Positions 50,129 to 59,980 of a DNA stretch of 64,000 bases are shown here, piece by piece. This stretch comes from Vibrio aquaticus (GTDB taxonomy: Bacteria > Pseudomonadota > Gammaproteobacteria > Enterobacterales > Vibrionaceae): positions 62,001 through 126,000 of the forward strand of contig NZ_RXZH01000004.1 in the NCBI RefSeq assembly GCF_003970385.1. The letters are read 5' to 3'. Every line of letters begins with the position of its first letter. Position 1 is the first letter of the stretch. The position numbers and the translations under genes are program-made. Below the pieces are notes generated by a model. That model did no database searches. It was not told where the DNA came from and saw only the letters and a list, made by a program, of their open reading frames with translations.

Positions 50129-51376
50129 CTACGCTCTCTGGAACGTCATGTGTACTGTGCTAATGGATTTCGCTTTAAATCCCCCTTCGCAGTAGCAAAA
50201 GTAGTAATTCCACATACGTACAAAGCGTTCATCAAACCCTAGTTTGCCCACCTGGTCGAGCTGTGCGTTAAACCTTGCGTACCAATGATTTAGGGTTTGA
50301 GCGTAGTCCTGACCAATGTCAAACAAGTCTCTCAACACGAGGTCGCTGTGCTTGGTTGTCGCTTGAGTCAGCGCTGTAATCGAAGGGAGAAAGCCTCCGG
50401 GGAAGATATACTTCTGGATGAAATCCACATTATTGCTGTAGTAGTCATATCGCTGATCGGCAATCGTGATCGCTTGTATGGCCATCAATCCGCCCGATTT
50501 CAATAACGACTGACACTTTTGAATGTAAGAGGTCAAATACTGCTTGCCCACGGCTTCAATCATTTCGATAGAGACCAATTTATCGTACTTACCTTCGAGC
50601 AATCGGTAATCCTGTTTGAGCAAGGTAATTTTATCCGATAAGCCTTTTTCTTCGATGCGCTGCTGAGCATACTGATGCTGTTGTTCAGATATTGTTGTCG
50701 TGGTGACTTGGCAACCATACTTCTCTGCCATATAAATCGCCATCGCGCCCCACCCCGTGCCTATTTCAATCACATGGTCATCCGCTGTGAGCTTCAGTTG
50801 CTGGCAGAGTCTTTCCATTTTGTTGATTTGGGCTTGCTCTAGCGAGTCATGTGGCGACTCAAACACCGCAGATGAGTAAAGCATGCGATCATCAAGGAAG
50901 GTTTGGTACAAGCTGTTACTGAGGTCATAGTGAGCTTCGATATTTTTAGCCGAGTTCGTCACCGTATTTCGGTTCATCCAGTGGCCAACTTGATAGGCCA
51001 TTTTAGACAAGAAACTAGAGCGGCTTTCAATAGAGTCCAGCGCCGAGAGGTTAAGTGCCATAAGCTCCATTAACGCAGTGAGATTTGGGCTATCCCACCA
51101 GCCATCCATATACGCCTCTCCCGCTGCTATGCTCCCGCCTTTAAGTAAACGAGCATAAAATGCTGGATTTTTCACTTCAATCAGTGCACTCGGTTTGTCA
51201 TCGTTAGGCTGACCAAAAAGCTCTCGTACTTGGGTTGAAGATTCACCGTGGAATGTCTCCACAACCGTTAACGAGCCTACGCTGAGTTTACAAAGGCAAG
51301 AAAAGGCGATGGTTCGGGCACTTTTTTGAACGTGAGTTAATTGGGTCGGTAGCGGCAATGTCTGTGTATTCATCAT
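50129..51376 (-). CDS. cfa: Cyclopropane-fatty-acyl-phospholipid synthase
   Basis: 415 codons. The SAM-binding VIEIGTGWGAMAIYMAEKYG is near residue 200 and the Cfa substrate-site segment SIEMIEAVGKQYLTSYI follows. FIQKYIFPGGFLPS and the closing YCEGGFKAKSISTVHMTFQR are typical. It adds a methylene to unsaturated acyl chains of membrane phospholipids. It is the core enzyme of this operon. AAGGA stands upstream of the ATG. Confidence 0.95.
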   Translation of the reverse strand: MMNTQTLPLPTQLTHVQKSARTIAFSCLCKLSVGSLTVVETFHGESSTQVRELFGQPNDDKPSALIEVKNPAFYARLLKGGSIAAGEAYMDGWWDSPNLTALMELMALNLSALDSIESRSSFLSKMAYQVGHWMNRNTVTNSAKNIEAHYDLSNSLYQTFLDDRMLYSSAVFESPHDSLEQAQINKMERLCQQLKLTADDHVIEIGTGWGAMAIYMAEKYGCQVTTTTISEQQHQYAQQRIEEKGLSDKITLLKQDYRLLEGKYDKLVSIEMIEAVGKQYLTSYIQKCQSLLKSGGLMAIQAITIADQRYDYYSNNVDFIQKYIFPGGFLPSITALTQATTKHSDLVLRDLFDIGQDYAQTLNHWYARFNAQLDQVGKLGFDERFVRMWNYYFCYCEGGFKAKSISTVHMTFQRA

Positions 51377-51377
51377 C

Positions 51378-52145
51378 TCATCGAGTCCTTGTTATTTTTC
51401 TATGTCCGGATTTAGGATCATGGTCGCTAGATTTGGGGTGGGAATAGAAAGGCGCACCTTTTACCCACAATTTCAGCGCATGCCAATAAATACCTGTAGT
51501 GACTTTTACTGCCATGACTGGTGTTGAGATCAACTGCTTTACTAATACTTTAGAGTTAAACGGGTATTTGCGCATTTTCAAGGTCGCATCAAAGACTTTC
51601 GCCTCTTTGTGGCATTCAAGATGGACCAAAAGTTGTTGATTCAACGGCTTTATCTTCCATTGATATTGCTGCTCTATAGGATTAAAAGGCGAAACATGAA
51701 ACTGCTTCGCATGTTGCCAAGTGCTCTCATCTTGCGCATCAAGTGCATAATAGTGGCGCTCATTCCAAGGGGTGTTACTTACTTCCGCCAGTAAATAACG
51801 CCACTGGCCTTGTTCGTCATAAATGTAGTAAAAGTTTACCGGGCTGAAATAGATACCGAGATAGCGAAGGTGCAACACCGCTTCTACTCTTCCTGAAAGA
51901 CGAACTTGAGTCAGCTCGTGCAACTTATCGAATACCGCTTGTTTCAGTTCCCCTTTGCCTAAATAATCACTGCGTTTGAAACGAGCCCAGTGCCACCAAC
52001 GCTGGCCGAAACCCCATACGCTTTTTTCTAACTGTTCGAGCTCATCTAAATCTAAACACGGCATAAATAGAGGATAATTTAATGCGTGGTCTATGGGCTT
52101 AAAGCGCCTGTGTCGAACCTGTCCAATCAGTATTCCACTACCCAT
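51378..52145 (-). CDS. DUF1365 protein of the cfa operon
   Basis: 255 codons from the ATG at 52145, which has AAGGAG 9 bp upstream and starts 1 bp after the previous stop; the GTG at 52166 is less likely. Family segments are GQVRHRRFKPIDHALNYPLF, YFSPVNFYYIYD and the VSNTPWNERHYY pattern. DUF1365 genes are commonly placed with an FAD-dependent oxidoreductase and cfa-type methyltransferase, suggesting a role in lipid modification. Confidence 0.88.
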   Translation of the reverse strand: MGSGILIGQVRHRRFKPIDHALNYPLFMPCLDLDELEQLEKSVWGFGQRWWHWARFKRSDYLGKGELKQAVFDKLHELTQVRLSGRVEAVLHLRYLGIYFSPVNFYYIYDEQGQWRYLLAEVSNTPWNERHYYALDAQDESTWQHAKQFHVSPFNPIEQQYQWKIKPLNQQLLVHLECHKEAKVFDATLKMRKYPFNSKVLVKQLISTPVMAVKVTTGIYWHALKLWVKGAPFYSHPKSSDHDPKSGHRKITRTR

Positions 52146-52146
52146 G

Positions 52147-53430
52147 TTAGGCTGCTCCTTGCTCACTAGAGCTGTGTCTTACACTCTCGATGCCTCGAAC
52201 AACATCTAATGCGCTACGCACGCCATCTTCATGGAATCCGTTATACCAATATGCCCCACAAAACCATGTGTTTGATGAACCATTGATTTCATCACGCCGA
52301 GTTTGAGCTGCGATAGACTCACGATTGAACACTGGATGGTGGTAGACGAAGCTGCGCAGGATTTTTTTCGGGTCAATCAAATCACTGCTGTTCAGTGATA
52401 CACAAAACGTGGTGGATGACTCAATATGCTGAAGAATATTCATATTGTAGGTGAGTGTTGGCGCTCGTGACTGCTCTGAATCATCACCATCTAACCAATA
52501 ATTCCATGATGCCCACGCTGCTTTTCGCTTGGGAAGTAAGGATTCATCGGTATGAAGGATGACTTCGTTGGCCTGATACTCAAGCCCTTTCAAGACGCTA
52601 TTTTCCACAGTGCTAATATCGCCAAGTAAGTGTCTCGCTTGATCGCTATGACAAGCGAAAATAACTTGATCAAAACGTTCACTTTTTCCATTCACTTTAA
52701 CACTGACACCCGCTTGGTCACGCGTCACTGACTCGACAGGACTATTGAGCTTGATTCGGTCTGAAAAAGAGGCAGTCAAAGGCGCAATGTATTCTCTCGA
52801 GCCCCCTTTGATAACATACCACTGAGGTCGGTTTGTAATATCAAGCAAGCCATGATTGAGAAAGAAGCGCGCAAAGAAACAAAGAGGGAATGCGCGCATA
52901 TCCGCCAGCGTAGATGACCAAATCGCAGCCCCCATTGGCAAAATATAGTTGTCACAGAAATAGTCGCTAAACTTATGTTCTGACAGAAAATCACCTAATG
53001 TTGTTTTCTCGTAAAGGTGCGACTCTGCTGCAACCTGTTTTACCTGCTTGTTGAAACGTAATATCTCTAAGATGAAGGCGTAAAACTTAGGATTAAGCCA
53101 GTTTCTTTTCTGAGCAAAAAGTGTGGTTAACGTGTGGCCATTGTATTCCAAACCGTTGCTATCATTGCGCACGCTGAAGCTCATTTGACTGACTTTACCT
53201 TCGACGCCAATCTCAGCCATTAAAGCCATAAAATTGGGGTAGGTCCTGTCGTTATAAACAATAAAGCCCGTATCAACCGCATAGCTGTGCCCATTAACAT
53301 CCACATCTACCGTCGCAGTATGCCCGCCTATGTAGTCATTCGCTTCAAATAAGGTGATGTCATGCTTCTTATTCAAGTAGTAGCCACACGTTAAGCCAGA
53401 AATGCCGGTGCCGATGATTGCTATTTTCAT
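52147..53430 (-). CDS. FAD-dependent amine-oxidase-like oxidoreductase
   Basis: 427 codons. The N-terminal dinucleotide-binding fold GTGISGLTCGYYLNKKHDITLFEA is followed by NDYIGGHTATV and DTGFIVYNDRTYPNF. The C-terminal NTWFCGAYWYNGFHEDGVRSAL is the FAD-binding end. Together with DUF1365 and cfa it forms a recurring set that probably desaturates or modifies fatty chains before or after cyclopropanation (inference). Confidence 0.9.
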   Translation of the reverse strand: MKIAIIGTGISGLTCGYYLNKKHDITLFEANDYIGGHTATVDVDVNGHSYAVDTGFIVYNDRTYPNFMALMAEIGVEGKVSQMSFSVRNDSNGLEYNGHTLTTLFAQKRNWLNPKFYAFILEILRFNKQVKQVAAESHLYEKTTLGDFLSEHKFSDYFCDNYILPMGAAIWSSTLADMRAFPLCFFARFFLNHGLLDITNRPQWYVIKGGSREYIAPLTASFSDRIKLNSPVESVTRDQAGVSVKVNGKSERFDQVIFACHSDQARHLLGDISTVENSVLKGLEYQANEVILHTDESLLPKRKAAWASWNYWLDGDDSEQSRAPTLTYNMNILQHIESSTTFCVSLNSSDLIDPKKILRSFVYHHPVFNRESIAAQTRRDEINGSSNTWFCGAYWYNGFHEDGVRSALDVVRGIESVRHSSSEQGAA

Positions 53431-53450
53431 TATTATTCTCTCCGCAAGCC

Positions 53451-54173
53451 TTACGCTAATAGTTTAGAGGTGATGGCATTTTGCCAACGGTATGGAAGTG
53501 TCCCTATCAGCCTCAATACAGAAGTAAACACTCGAGGGAAATAGATGTGTGACTTTCTTTTCGATAAGCCTTGGCGTATTTCCTCAGATGCTCGTTCAAC
53601 TGAGATCAGCATAGGCATATCGAAAGTATTTTTGTCGGTGAGAGGGGTCTTAACAAAGCCAGGGTAGATCACTGAAACGTCGATGCCTTTTGGCTTTAAG
53701 TCAACTTGCAGCGTTCTTGCCATGTAATTGACCGCCGCTTTTGAGCCTCCATAAGCTTCGGCTCTCGGTAAAGCCACTTCACTCGCAATAGAGCCAACCA
53801 CACCGATATGATGCCCAGGTTCAAAATATGTCTGACACGCTTCTATCGCATGAGCGAGGCCAATCACGTTGATGTCGAAAACACGCTTAACCAAAGAAGC
53901 ATCAATATGGCCATCGTCTATATATTCGCAATCGCCGGCGTTAAAAATCCAAAGCGTGGGAATAAAAGGAAGGTTAGAAATTGCAGCAGAAGTTTCAGCT
54001 GGATCAGTGAGATCGAATATCAAAGGAGTTATGTTGCGAGAAGCTTGAGATAGCTCATTAAGTCGCTGTTGATTGCGGCCACACGCCAACACCTCATAAC
54101 CCTGAATGGCGTAATCTTTTGCTAATTGAAGACCAATACCTGAAGTGGCACCGGTGATAAGTACTCTTTTCAT
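53451..54173 (-). CDS. Short-chain dehydrogenase/reductase
   Basis: 240 codons. The NAD(P)-binding TGATSGIGLQLAKDYA is at residues 7-22 and NAG is at about 78. The catalytic Ser is in VGSIASEVALP and the Tyr-x-x-x-Lys is AYGGSKAAVNY. Substrate unknown. The start overlaps the NTF2-like gene stop (ATGA), so both are translated together. Confidence 0.9.
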   Translation of the reverse strand: MKRVLITGATSGIGLQLAKDYAIQGYEVLACGRNQQRLNELSQASRNITPLIFDLTDPAETSAAISNLPFIPTLWIFNAGDCEYIDDGHIDASLVKRVFDINVIGLAHAIEACQTYFEPGHHIGVVGSIASEVALPRAEAYGGSKAAVNYMARTLQVDLKPKGIDVSVIYPGFVKTPLTDKNTFDMPMLISVERASEEIRQGLSKRKSHIYFPRVFTSVLRLIGTLPYRWQNAITSKLLA

Positions 54174-54589
54174 TGGCCCAACCTCTGTTTGATGCTTTTA
54201 ATCACTGAACCAAGTAAAGGAAGGTTTTCGTAGAGCATTTCACCTAAGTCAAAGTAATCTCGGTGATAAATCACCTGACCTTGGGAAAACTTAATATGGG
54301 TTACGCCATTGACGTAGATGACGGACCCTTTAGACAACTTGGGATGCTCCAAGCTCATCTGCCAAGTGAGAAATCCGCTGTCCCCCACTTGTTGGTGTTC
54401 ATGGATAGAGAAGTCACAACGCTTTACATTGGCATAGAGCGCCTCAAAATAGTCCTCTAACGCTTCTCGTCCTTCGAGTCTGTGGGCGGCATCTTCAAAG
54501 ACCACCTCTTGGTGATAGACCTCAGCCAACAAATGCAGATTTGACTTATTGAGCTTTTGATAGAAATTAACTACCGATTGAACATCCAT
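54170..54589 (-). CDS. NTF2-like (SnoaL-type) protein
   Basis: 139 codons. It is a small cone-fold protein with the start VVNFYQKLNKSNLHLLAEVYHQEVVFEDAAHRLEG, usual for SnoaL/NTF2-like polyketide-cyclase relatives. It is the first gene of the cfa operon, after a region with TTGTAC boxes, with AAGGGG in front of the ATG. The function is unknown. Confidence 0.85.
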   Translation of the reverse strand: MDVQSVVNFYQKLNKSNLHLLAEVYHQEVVFEDAAHRLEGREALEDYFEALYANVKRCDFSIHEHQQVGDSGFLTWQMSLEHPKLSKGSVIYVNGVTHIKFSQGQVIYHRDYFDLGEMLYENLPLLGSVIKSIKQRLGQ

Positions 54590-54606
54590 TTACACGCCCC
54601 TTTAAG

Positions 54607-54702
54607 TTGTACAAAAATATTACATGTACAATTAATTACAACCATAGGTGAAGTTTCAAAGTTGTACAAATATAACTTTGTATAACTTTTAATGGTTGTA
54701 CG
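54607..54702. promoter_or_regulatory. Cluster of five TTGTACA-type boxes in front of the cfa operon
   Basis: TTGTACAA at 54607-54614 and ATGTACAA at 54624-54631 (TGTACA-N11-TGTACA). TTGTACAA at 54662-54669 and TTGTATAA at 54678-54685 (TGTACA-N10-TGTATA). TTGTACG at 54696-54702. They lie 18-115 bp before the first gene of the operon. TGTACA repeats are the target type of LitR/CarH-like, B12-dependent, light-responsive MerR regulators, and such a gene often stands beside this operon, but none is here. Binding by that class is inference. Confidence 0.55.
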
Positions 54703-54724
54703 CGTTAAACAGAAAAGGGATCAA

Positions 54725-54753
54725 AAAAGGCTTGGTTAGAAACCAAGCCTTTT
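54725..54753 (-). terminator. htpX terminator
   Basis: A 13-bp inverted repeat AAAAGGCTTGGTT/AACCAAGCCTTTT around a 3-nt centre, with six T residues on the minus strand. Confidence 0.92.
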
Positions 54754-54775
54754 CAATGAATTAGAAATAATTCGA

Positions 54776-55639
54776 TTAAGAGTTACGTAACGCAGCGATA
54801 CGTTTGTCTAATGGAGGGTGGCTCATCAGTAGCTCAGTCATAGAACGTTTACCGTTGATGCCAAATGCCATCATTGACCCTTCAAGTTGAGACTCTTGGC
54901 CCATTTTTAAGCGTTCGAGTGCTGCGATCATCTTATGTTTACCAACCAGTTGCGCCGCGCCTGAGTCCGCGTGAAATTCGCGGTGACGGCTGTACCACAT
55001 TGTGATGAAGCTCGCTAAGAAACCAAACACGAGTTCAAGCACCATAGATACACCAAAGTAAACCATCATGTTGCTACCGCCCTCTTCTTCATCACTGTTT
55101 GAAGAAACAATGTTCGCGATGAAGCGAGAAAGGAAGATAACGAACGTATTGACGACACCTTGCATCAACGTCATTGTGACCATGTCACCATTGGCGATGT
55201 GACTGACTTCGTGAGCAAGAACCGCTTCGGCCTCATCACGAGTCATGTTGTGCAACAGGCCCGTAGAAACCGCAACTAACGAATCATTGCGCTTTGCACC
55301 TGTTGCAAATGCGTTGATATCTGCTGAGTCATAAATCGCAACTGTCGGCATACCGATGCCTACTTGCTCAGACTGACGACGCACCGTTTCAAGCAACCAG
55401 TGTTCTGTCTCATTGCGTGGGCTTTCAATCACCATGCCGCCAACAGAACGCAGTGCCATCCCCTTTGACATCATCAAAGAGATAAAAGAACCACCAAAAC
55501 CAAATACAGCAGCCATCACCAGCAAACCCGATAGGCTACCTGGCTGCATCCCCGTTACAGCATAAACAATGTTGAGTACAACACTTAGCACCAAAACAAC
55601 AGCTAGGTTGGTGATAAGGAATAACATGACACGCTTCAT
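54776..55639 (-). CDS. htpX: Membrane protease HtpX
   Basis: 287 codons. N-terminal helices are at about residues 4-22 and 36-56. The zinc site [10 protein letters not shown] is near residue 142, with the third ligand in the ..[13 protein letters not shown] segment. Two more helices lie after the zinc site. HtpX degrades misfolded inner-membrane proteins and is usually controlled by Cpx or heat. It is monocistronic. Confidence 0.96.
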   Translation of the reverse strand: MKRVMLFLITNLAVVLVLSVVLNIVYAVTGMQPGSLSGLLVMAAVFGFGGSFISLMMSKGMALRSVGGMVIESPRNETEHWLLETVRRQSEQVGIGMPTVAIYDSADINAFATGAKRNDSLVAVSTGLLHNMTRDEAEAVLAHEVSHIANGDMVTMTLMQGVVNTFVIFLSRFIANIVSSNSDEEEGGSNMMVYFGVSMVLELVFGFLASFITMWYSRHREFHADSGAAQLVGKHKMIAALERLKMGQESQLEGSMMAFGINGKRSMTELLMSHPPLDKRIAALRNS

Positions 55640-55940
55640 TACTTTTCTCCAAAAATCGGAAGCTTTTTATTATCGCTGAGGAAACGCCCCCAGCTTCTTC
55701 TTAACCTAATAGATATAGTCTATTCCTTTTAATTACAAGGTTAAGAAGCAAATTGAAACATTTGATTTCTGCATTTACTTTAACTGGCTTTTTTTGCACA
55801 AAGTTACATGATTCCTAACACTTAGCCTTGCCTTCAAAAGCATTAGACGTTGACGTTAGACTTTGGTCGTATTGTACCCATATTCAATCATGTTAGATTG
55901 GGTTCAGATAACGATCTCCATGGTTAAAGGAAACGAGAAC
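55640..55940. other. Intergenic region between htpX and the 55-codon ORF
   Basis: About 300 bp, AT-rich near htpX. It should hold the htpX promoter (minus) and that of the small ORF (plus). TTGACG at 55850-55855 is a possible -35 for the plus gene, with a poor -10. No Cpx box or repeat was identified with confidence. Confidence 0.4.
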
Positions 55941-56108
55941 ATGGTTAAAACTAACGACTATCAAATGGCTATTGATTTGTTGTGCTGTCACTTAGGACTA
56001 TCTGAAGACGAAGCTAAAAAACAATTAGGGATTTCTTCTGAAGACAACACACAAAAACGAATCATTGAAACTCAGAGCGCGTTAATGGGCTTAAACCAAG
56101 ATAAATAA
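55941..56108 (+). CDS. Small protein of unknown function (55 aa)
   Basis: 55 codons from the ATG at 55941 with AAAGGA-type bases upstream; the longer reading from 55863 starts inside apparent promoter sequence. It is soluble, helical and acidic, with DYQMAIDLLCCHLGLSEDEAKKQLGIS, which looks like a small three-helix or UBA-like fold (a guess). No family recognised. It is followed by a strong hairpin terminator, which supports it as a real transcript. Confidence 0.65.
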   Translation: MVKTNDYQMAIDLLCCHLGLSEDEAKKQLGISSEDNTQKRIIETQSALMGLNQDK

Positions 56109-56125
56109 CCCTCTGACAAAATAAT

Positions 56126-56155
56126 AAGGGCTGCCAATTCCAATTGGCAGCCCTT
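56126..56155. terminator. Bidirectional terminator between the small ORF and bioD
   Basis: A perfect 14-bp inverted repeat AAGGGCTGCCAATT/AATTGGCAGCCCTT with a CC centre; the inner AATT probably forms the loop. TTTT follows on the plus strand and TTATTATTTT on the minus strand. Confidence 0.9.
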
Positions 56156-56178
56156 TTGATGTTTACTGATATTGTCAA

Positions 56179-56865
56179 TCAGTCTCGGTTTAGTAACGGT
56201 GCAACATCAATATACTTCGCAAGCCCTTGACGCTTCACCGCAGGAACATAAGGGATCTCACCAATCTTTGGCGCATCGACTTTTTGCTCTAACATTTCAA
56301 TGATTTCCGCATAATGCTCTGTGCCTGGGTTAACACGGTTTGCAACCCAACCAATCACTTCCAACCCATCCGCTTTAATCGCATCAAGCGTTAACATTGC
56401 ATGACTTAAACAACCTAGCTTAATGCCAACAACAAGTACAACTGGAAGCTTCTCTTGCTGCACCCACGTTGATAAGCAGTCTGAATCAGACACAGGAACG
56501 CGCCAACCGCCAGCTCCTTCAACTAAAACAATATCCGAGTTCTGTTTATGTTGAGCCAACTTGTCACTGAGTACCGAATACTCAATCTCGACACTCTCAC
56601 GTTTCGCAGCAATATGTGGGGAAGCTGGTAACTCTAATGCGTATGGATTAACGTCGTCGTAGTCGACCTCTACCGTCGCTGCTTTCTGTAAATAGAGCGC
56701 GTCGGAGTTACGAAACCCCTGCTCGGTCTTATCACTTCCAGCCGCAACTGGCTTGTAGCCAATCGTATTTAATCCTTTTTCCGCTAATGCGTTAAGAATG
56801 GCTTTTGAGGCCACTGTTTTGCCTACATCGGTATCCGTACCCGCAATAAAAAATGCATCAATCAT
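56179..56865 (-). CDS. bioD: Dethiobiotin synthetase
   Basis: 228 codons. P-loop [12 protein letters not shown] at residues 9-20, [10 protein letters not shown] and the later WVANRV-P pattern are those of BioD. It closes the ureido ring of dethiobiotin using ATP and CO2. Last gene of bioBFCD, overlapping the bioC stop by 4 bp. Confidence 0.96.
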   Translation of the reverse strand: MIDAFFIAGTDTDVGKTVASKAILNALAEKGLNTIGYKPVAAGSDKTEQGFRNSDALYLQKAATVEVDYDDVNPYALELPASPHIAAKRESVEIEYSVLSDKLAQHKQNSDIVLVEGAGGWRVPVSDSDCLSTWVQQEKLPVVLVVGIKLGCLSHAMLTLDAIKADGLEVIGWVANRVNPGTEHYAEIIEMLEQKVDAPKIGEIPYVPAVKRQGLAKYIDVAPLLNRD

Positions 56866-57665
56866 AATTGAATAACCCCTAAACAGACCTGATATGTTGC
56901 AGGTAAAAGACCCTGATGATTTCGATGAGTTTGGTACGCTTTGTCAACACCAAGTAGCGCTTTGCGATTGGTTAAGCCTTGCGCGCGTCCATCAACGTGC
57001 GTGGCACCAATACCTTTGAGGTCTCGCATTAAAGCAAAGGCCGTGTCGTACCATACTGTAATGGGCGCTAAGTCTAGTTGATGGCTATGGCACTCAGATT
57101 GCGCTAACGCAATTTTTACCTGGTTGGCTGAAATAAACTCATTGACGTGTTGATATGAATCAATTTTGGCCCACGCTTTTTTAAGCTCAAACAGTGACCC
57201 ATCTAGCAAGGTTGACAAAAACGCCTGCCCTTGGGGTCGAACCACTCGTTTTATCTCTCTAAGGGGAATAGCCAAATCATCACACCACTGAAGGGCAAGA
57301 CTAGAGAACACGTAATCGACACTGTTATTGGCAAAAGGTAACTGTTCAGCGTCACCTTGCTTATACATCACATGGTCATCTCCGCACTTTTCTTTGGCCG
57401 CTTCGAGCATATCTGGCGACAAATCAAAACAGATAACCTGAGCACCTCGCTTTAATAACTCATAAGAGAAATAGCCCGTGCCGCAGCCGATATCGAGAAC
57501 CGTTTTCCCTGAGAGATCTTCAGGCATTTTCGCAAGTAAACGCTCACCAACATCACGCTGAAATGCCGCATGTTGATCATAGCTCTTTGCCGCACGCCCA
57601 AAGGCATCTGCGATGGCTTGTTTATTTACCCAGCTGAGTGAATCGTTTGATACTCGTTGTTCCAT
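56862..57665 (-). CDS. bioC: Malonyl-ACP O-methyltransferase BioC
   Basis: 267 codons. The SAM motif [19 protein letters not shown] is near residues 58-76, with the second block [16 protein letters not shown]. It starts pimelate synthesis for biotin by methylating malonyl-ACP, which lets the intermediate pass as a fatty-acid primer. It starts 4 bp after bioF. Confidence 0.95.
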   Translation of the reverse strand: MEQRVSNDSLSWVNKQAIADAFGRAAKSYDQHAAFQRDVGERLLAKMPEDLSGKTVLDIGCGTGYFSYELLKRGAQVICFDLSPDMLEAAKEKCGDDHVMYKQGDAEQLPFANNSVDYVFSSLALQWCDDLAIPLREIKRVVRPQGQAFLSTLLDGSLFELKKAWAKIDSYQHVNEFISANQVKIALAQSECHSHQLDLAPITVWYDTAFALMRDLKGIGATHVDGRAQGLTNRKALLGVDKAYQTHRNHQGLLPATYQVCLGVIQL

Positions 57666-57669
57666 TGTT

Positions 57670-58809
57670 TCACCCTTTCAAAGCCACTTTCAGATGTTCT
57701 GATAAAGTATCGATATGGCGTAATTCATGATTCGCGGTCAATGTAATTCGAAGCCTTGCTGTCCCTTTAGGTACTGTTGGAGGTCGAATCGCAGTGACCC
57801 ATAATCCGGATCTTTTTAAGTTCTCTGCAACATCAAGTGCCTGCTGATCTTCACCAATAATGAAAGGCTTAATTGGAGTGGTTGTTTCAACATACCCCTC
57901 TATTCCTGCAAGATGTTGGTGGTAGCGCTCATTTAGCTCATGGAGTTTGTCTCTACGCCATTGCTCGGTTTGAATCATTTTAGCCGCATGCGTTAAAGCA
58001 AAAGCTTGAGACGGAGGAATTGCGGTTGAATAAACATGATGCCTAGCAAACTGGGTTAAGTAATCCCCGACACTTTCGCTACACATGATCGCCGCCCCCG
58101 ATAAACCAAACGCTTTGCCAAACGTCACCACCAGTAATTCAGGCTTGATATTGGCTGCTTCACAGCTGCCACGACCTTGGTTTCCTAACACACCGATCCC
58201 ATGAGCGTCATCGACTGCTAGCCAAGCTTTGCCATGCGTCGTTTGGTGAATGTTAGCCAACGGCGCACGATCACCATCCATACTGAATACGCCTTCAGTT
58301 ACAACGAGGGCGTCTTTAGTTAATAGCGAGTTCAAGTGTTCGACATTATTGTGCTTGAAGCGCTTCATGGTTGCCGGAGATAACATCCCTGCTTCCATCA
58401 GAGACGCGTGATTCAACTTGTCTTGCAGCAACAAGTCTTCTTTATTCAGCAATGAGAACAATAAGGCTTGATTGGCAGAAAAGCCGGAGCTAAACAAAAT
58501 AGCTCGCTCAAAACCTAACCATTCACACAGGGTTTCTTCAAGCTGTTGATGAGCGCCGCTAAACCCTGTCACTAGTGGAGAAGCACCACTGCCGTTGCCA
58601 TAGTTATCTATTCCAGTTTGCCAAGCGTTGGCCAACGACTTATCTGAAGCCAAACCAAGGTAGTCGTTACTAGAAAAATTGATAAAGGCATCATGACCAT
58701 GATGTAAGGTGTGAGTATTTCCGCCGCTAACGGTACGAATATGACGAGTTAGCCCTTGTTGCTCTCGTGCAGCAAGGGCGTTGTTTACACGTAGATCAAA
58801 CGCCAGCAT
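57670..58809 (-). CDS. bioF: 8-amino-7-oxononanoate synthase BioF
   Basis: 379 codons from the ATG at 58809 ([16 protein letters not shown]), 14 bp inside the end of bioB; a longer reading to 58860 duplicates the bioB 3' frame and is not needed. The PLP site [12 protein letters not shown] is near residue 235, and the NDYLGLA start of the domain is intact. It joins pimeloyl-ACP with alanine. There is no strong ribosome binding site, so translational coupling to bioB is likely. Confidence 0.95.
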   Translation of the reverse strand: MLAFDLRVNNALAAREQQGLTRHIRTVSGGNTHTLHHGHDAFINFSSNDYLGLASDKSLANAWQTGIDNYGNGSGASPLVTGFSGAHQQLEETLCEWLGFERAILFSSGFSANQALLFSLLNKEDLLLQDKLNHASLMEAGMLSPATMKRFKHNNVEHLNSLLTKDALVVTEGVFSMDGDRAPLANIHQTTHGKAWLAVDDAHGIGVLGNQGRGSCEAANIKPELLVVTFGKAFGLSGAAIMCSESVGDYLTQFARHHVYSTAIPPSQAFALTHAAKMIQTEQWRRDKLHELNERYHQHLAGIEGYVETTTPIKPFIIGEDQQALDVAENLKRSGLWVTAIRPPTVPKGTARLRITLTANHELRHIDTLSEHLKVALKG

Positions 58810-59848
58810 CGTAGAATAGATCGTCTTTGGTCGGTCTTGCTGCAACGCGTTCAACAACACGGTCTAATAGATCGTTCTCTTCTATCTCATCCGGTTTTTG
58901 CGACACTTGTTGGCTGTTGATACCCAGCTTGTTAAACAGCTGCATATCTTTATCTTCTGATGGATTCGGCGTTGTCAGTAGCTTACAGCCGTAGAATACC
59001 GAGTTTGCACCTGCCATGAAGCACAATGCTTGCATCTGCTCGTTCATATCTTCACGACCGGCAGACAGACGAACTGCAGACATAGGCATCATAATACGCG
59101 CAATGGCAATCAGGCGGATAAAGTCGAAAGGTTCAACATCATCCACCTCCTCTAGCGGTGTCCCTTTGACTTTAACTAACATGTTGATTGGCACACTCTC
59201 AGGGTGAGTAGGCAGGTTCGCCAGTTCAACGAAAAGACCTGCACGGTCATTGGCGCTTTCACCCATACCAATGATCCCGCCTGAACAGATCTTCATACCT
59301 GCATCACGAACGTGTGACAAAGTATCTAAGCGATCTTGGTAAGTACGAGTGGTAATGATGTTGCCGTAAAATTCTGGGGAGGTATCAAGGTTGTGGTTGT
59401 AGTAATCCAAACCGGCTTCTGCCAAAGACTCCGCTTGATCAGAGGTTAGCATTCCAAGCGTCATACAGGTTTCTAGTCCCATGCCTTTCACGCCTTTGAT
59501 CATATCGGTCAGATGCGGCATATCGCGCTCTTTTGGGTTCTTCCATGCAGCCCCCATACAGAAACGAGTTGAACCAGCATTCTTGGCTTTTTGCGCTGCA
59601 TCAAGTACGCGTTCCACTTCCATCAAACGCTCTTTTTCGATATCCGTGGTGTAACGCGCACTTTGAGGACAATATTTACAATCTTCTGGGCAAGCACCCG
59701 TCTTGATAGAAAGTAACGTACTCACTTGTACATAGTTGGTCTGTTGATATTGACGGTGAACCATTTGCGCTTCGAACAGAAGATCCATAAATGGTTTCTC
59801 CATCAGTTCACGAACTTGTGCAACAGTCCAGTTGTGACGTACTTCCAC
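58796..59848 (-). CDS. bioB: Biotin synthase
   Basis: 350 codons. The radical-SAM cluster motif is in [11 protein letters not shown] near residues 53-63 (CxxxCxxC). Other conserved parts are [22 protein letters not shown] and the second cluster's ligands (the [10 protein letters not shown] region). It inserts sulfur into dethiobiotin. First gene of the minus-strand bio operon. Confidence 0.97.
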   Translation of the reverse strand: MEVRHNWTVAQVRELMEKPFMDLLFEAQMVHRQYQQTNYVQVSTLLSIKTGACPEDCKYCPQSARYTTDIEKERLMEVERVLDAAQKAKNAGSTRFCMGAAWKNPKERDMPHLTDMIKGVKGMGLETCMTLGMLTSDQAESLAEAGLDYYNHNLDTSPEFYGNIITTRTYQDRLDTLSHVRDAGMKICSGGIIGMGESANDRAGLFVELANLPTHPESVPINMLVKVKGTPLEEVDDVEPFDFIRLIAIARIMMPMSAVRLSAGREDMNEQMQALCFMAGANSVFYGCKLLTTPNPSEDKDMQLFNKLGINSQQVSQKPDEIEENDLLDRVVERVAARPTKDDLFYDAGV

Positions 59849-59909
59849 GTGCTTTCCCTTATTTATAGTTAGTTTGATTACTTGGCTAGTCTACTGACAC
59901 AATGTAGAC

Positions 59910-59940
59910 TGTCAACACAATGAAAAATCAAAAGTTTACA
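59910..59940. promoter_or_regulatory. BirA-type bio operator between bioB and bioA
   Basis: Half sites TGTCAAC (59910-59916) and GTTTACA (59934-59940), 17 nt apart, fit the BirA consensus TGTNAAC-spacer-GTTNACA with spacing as in gamma-proteobacteria. It lies 41 bp before the bioA start and 62 bp before the bioB start, so holo-BirA would repress both. Just to the left a perfect AGTCTAC/GTAGACT inverted repeat (59888-59910 region) may be a further element. Confidence 0.72.
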
Positions 59941-59980
59941 TTTGGCTGATTTTTAATCTTTTAGTTTTCAGGAATTGCAC

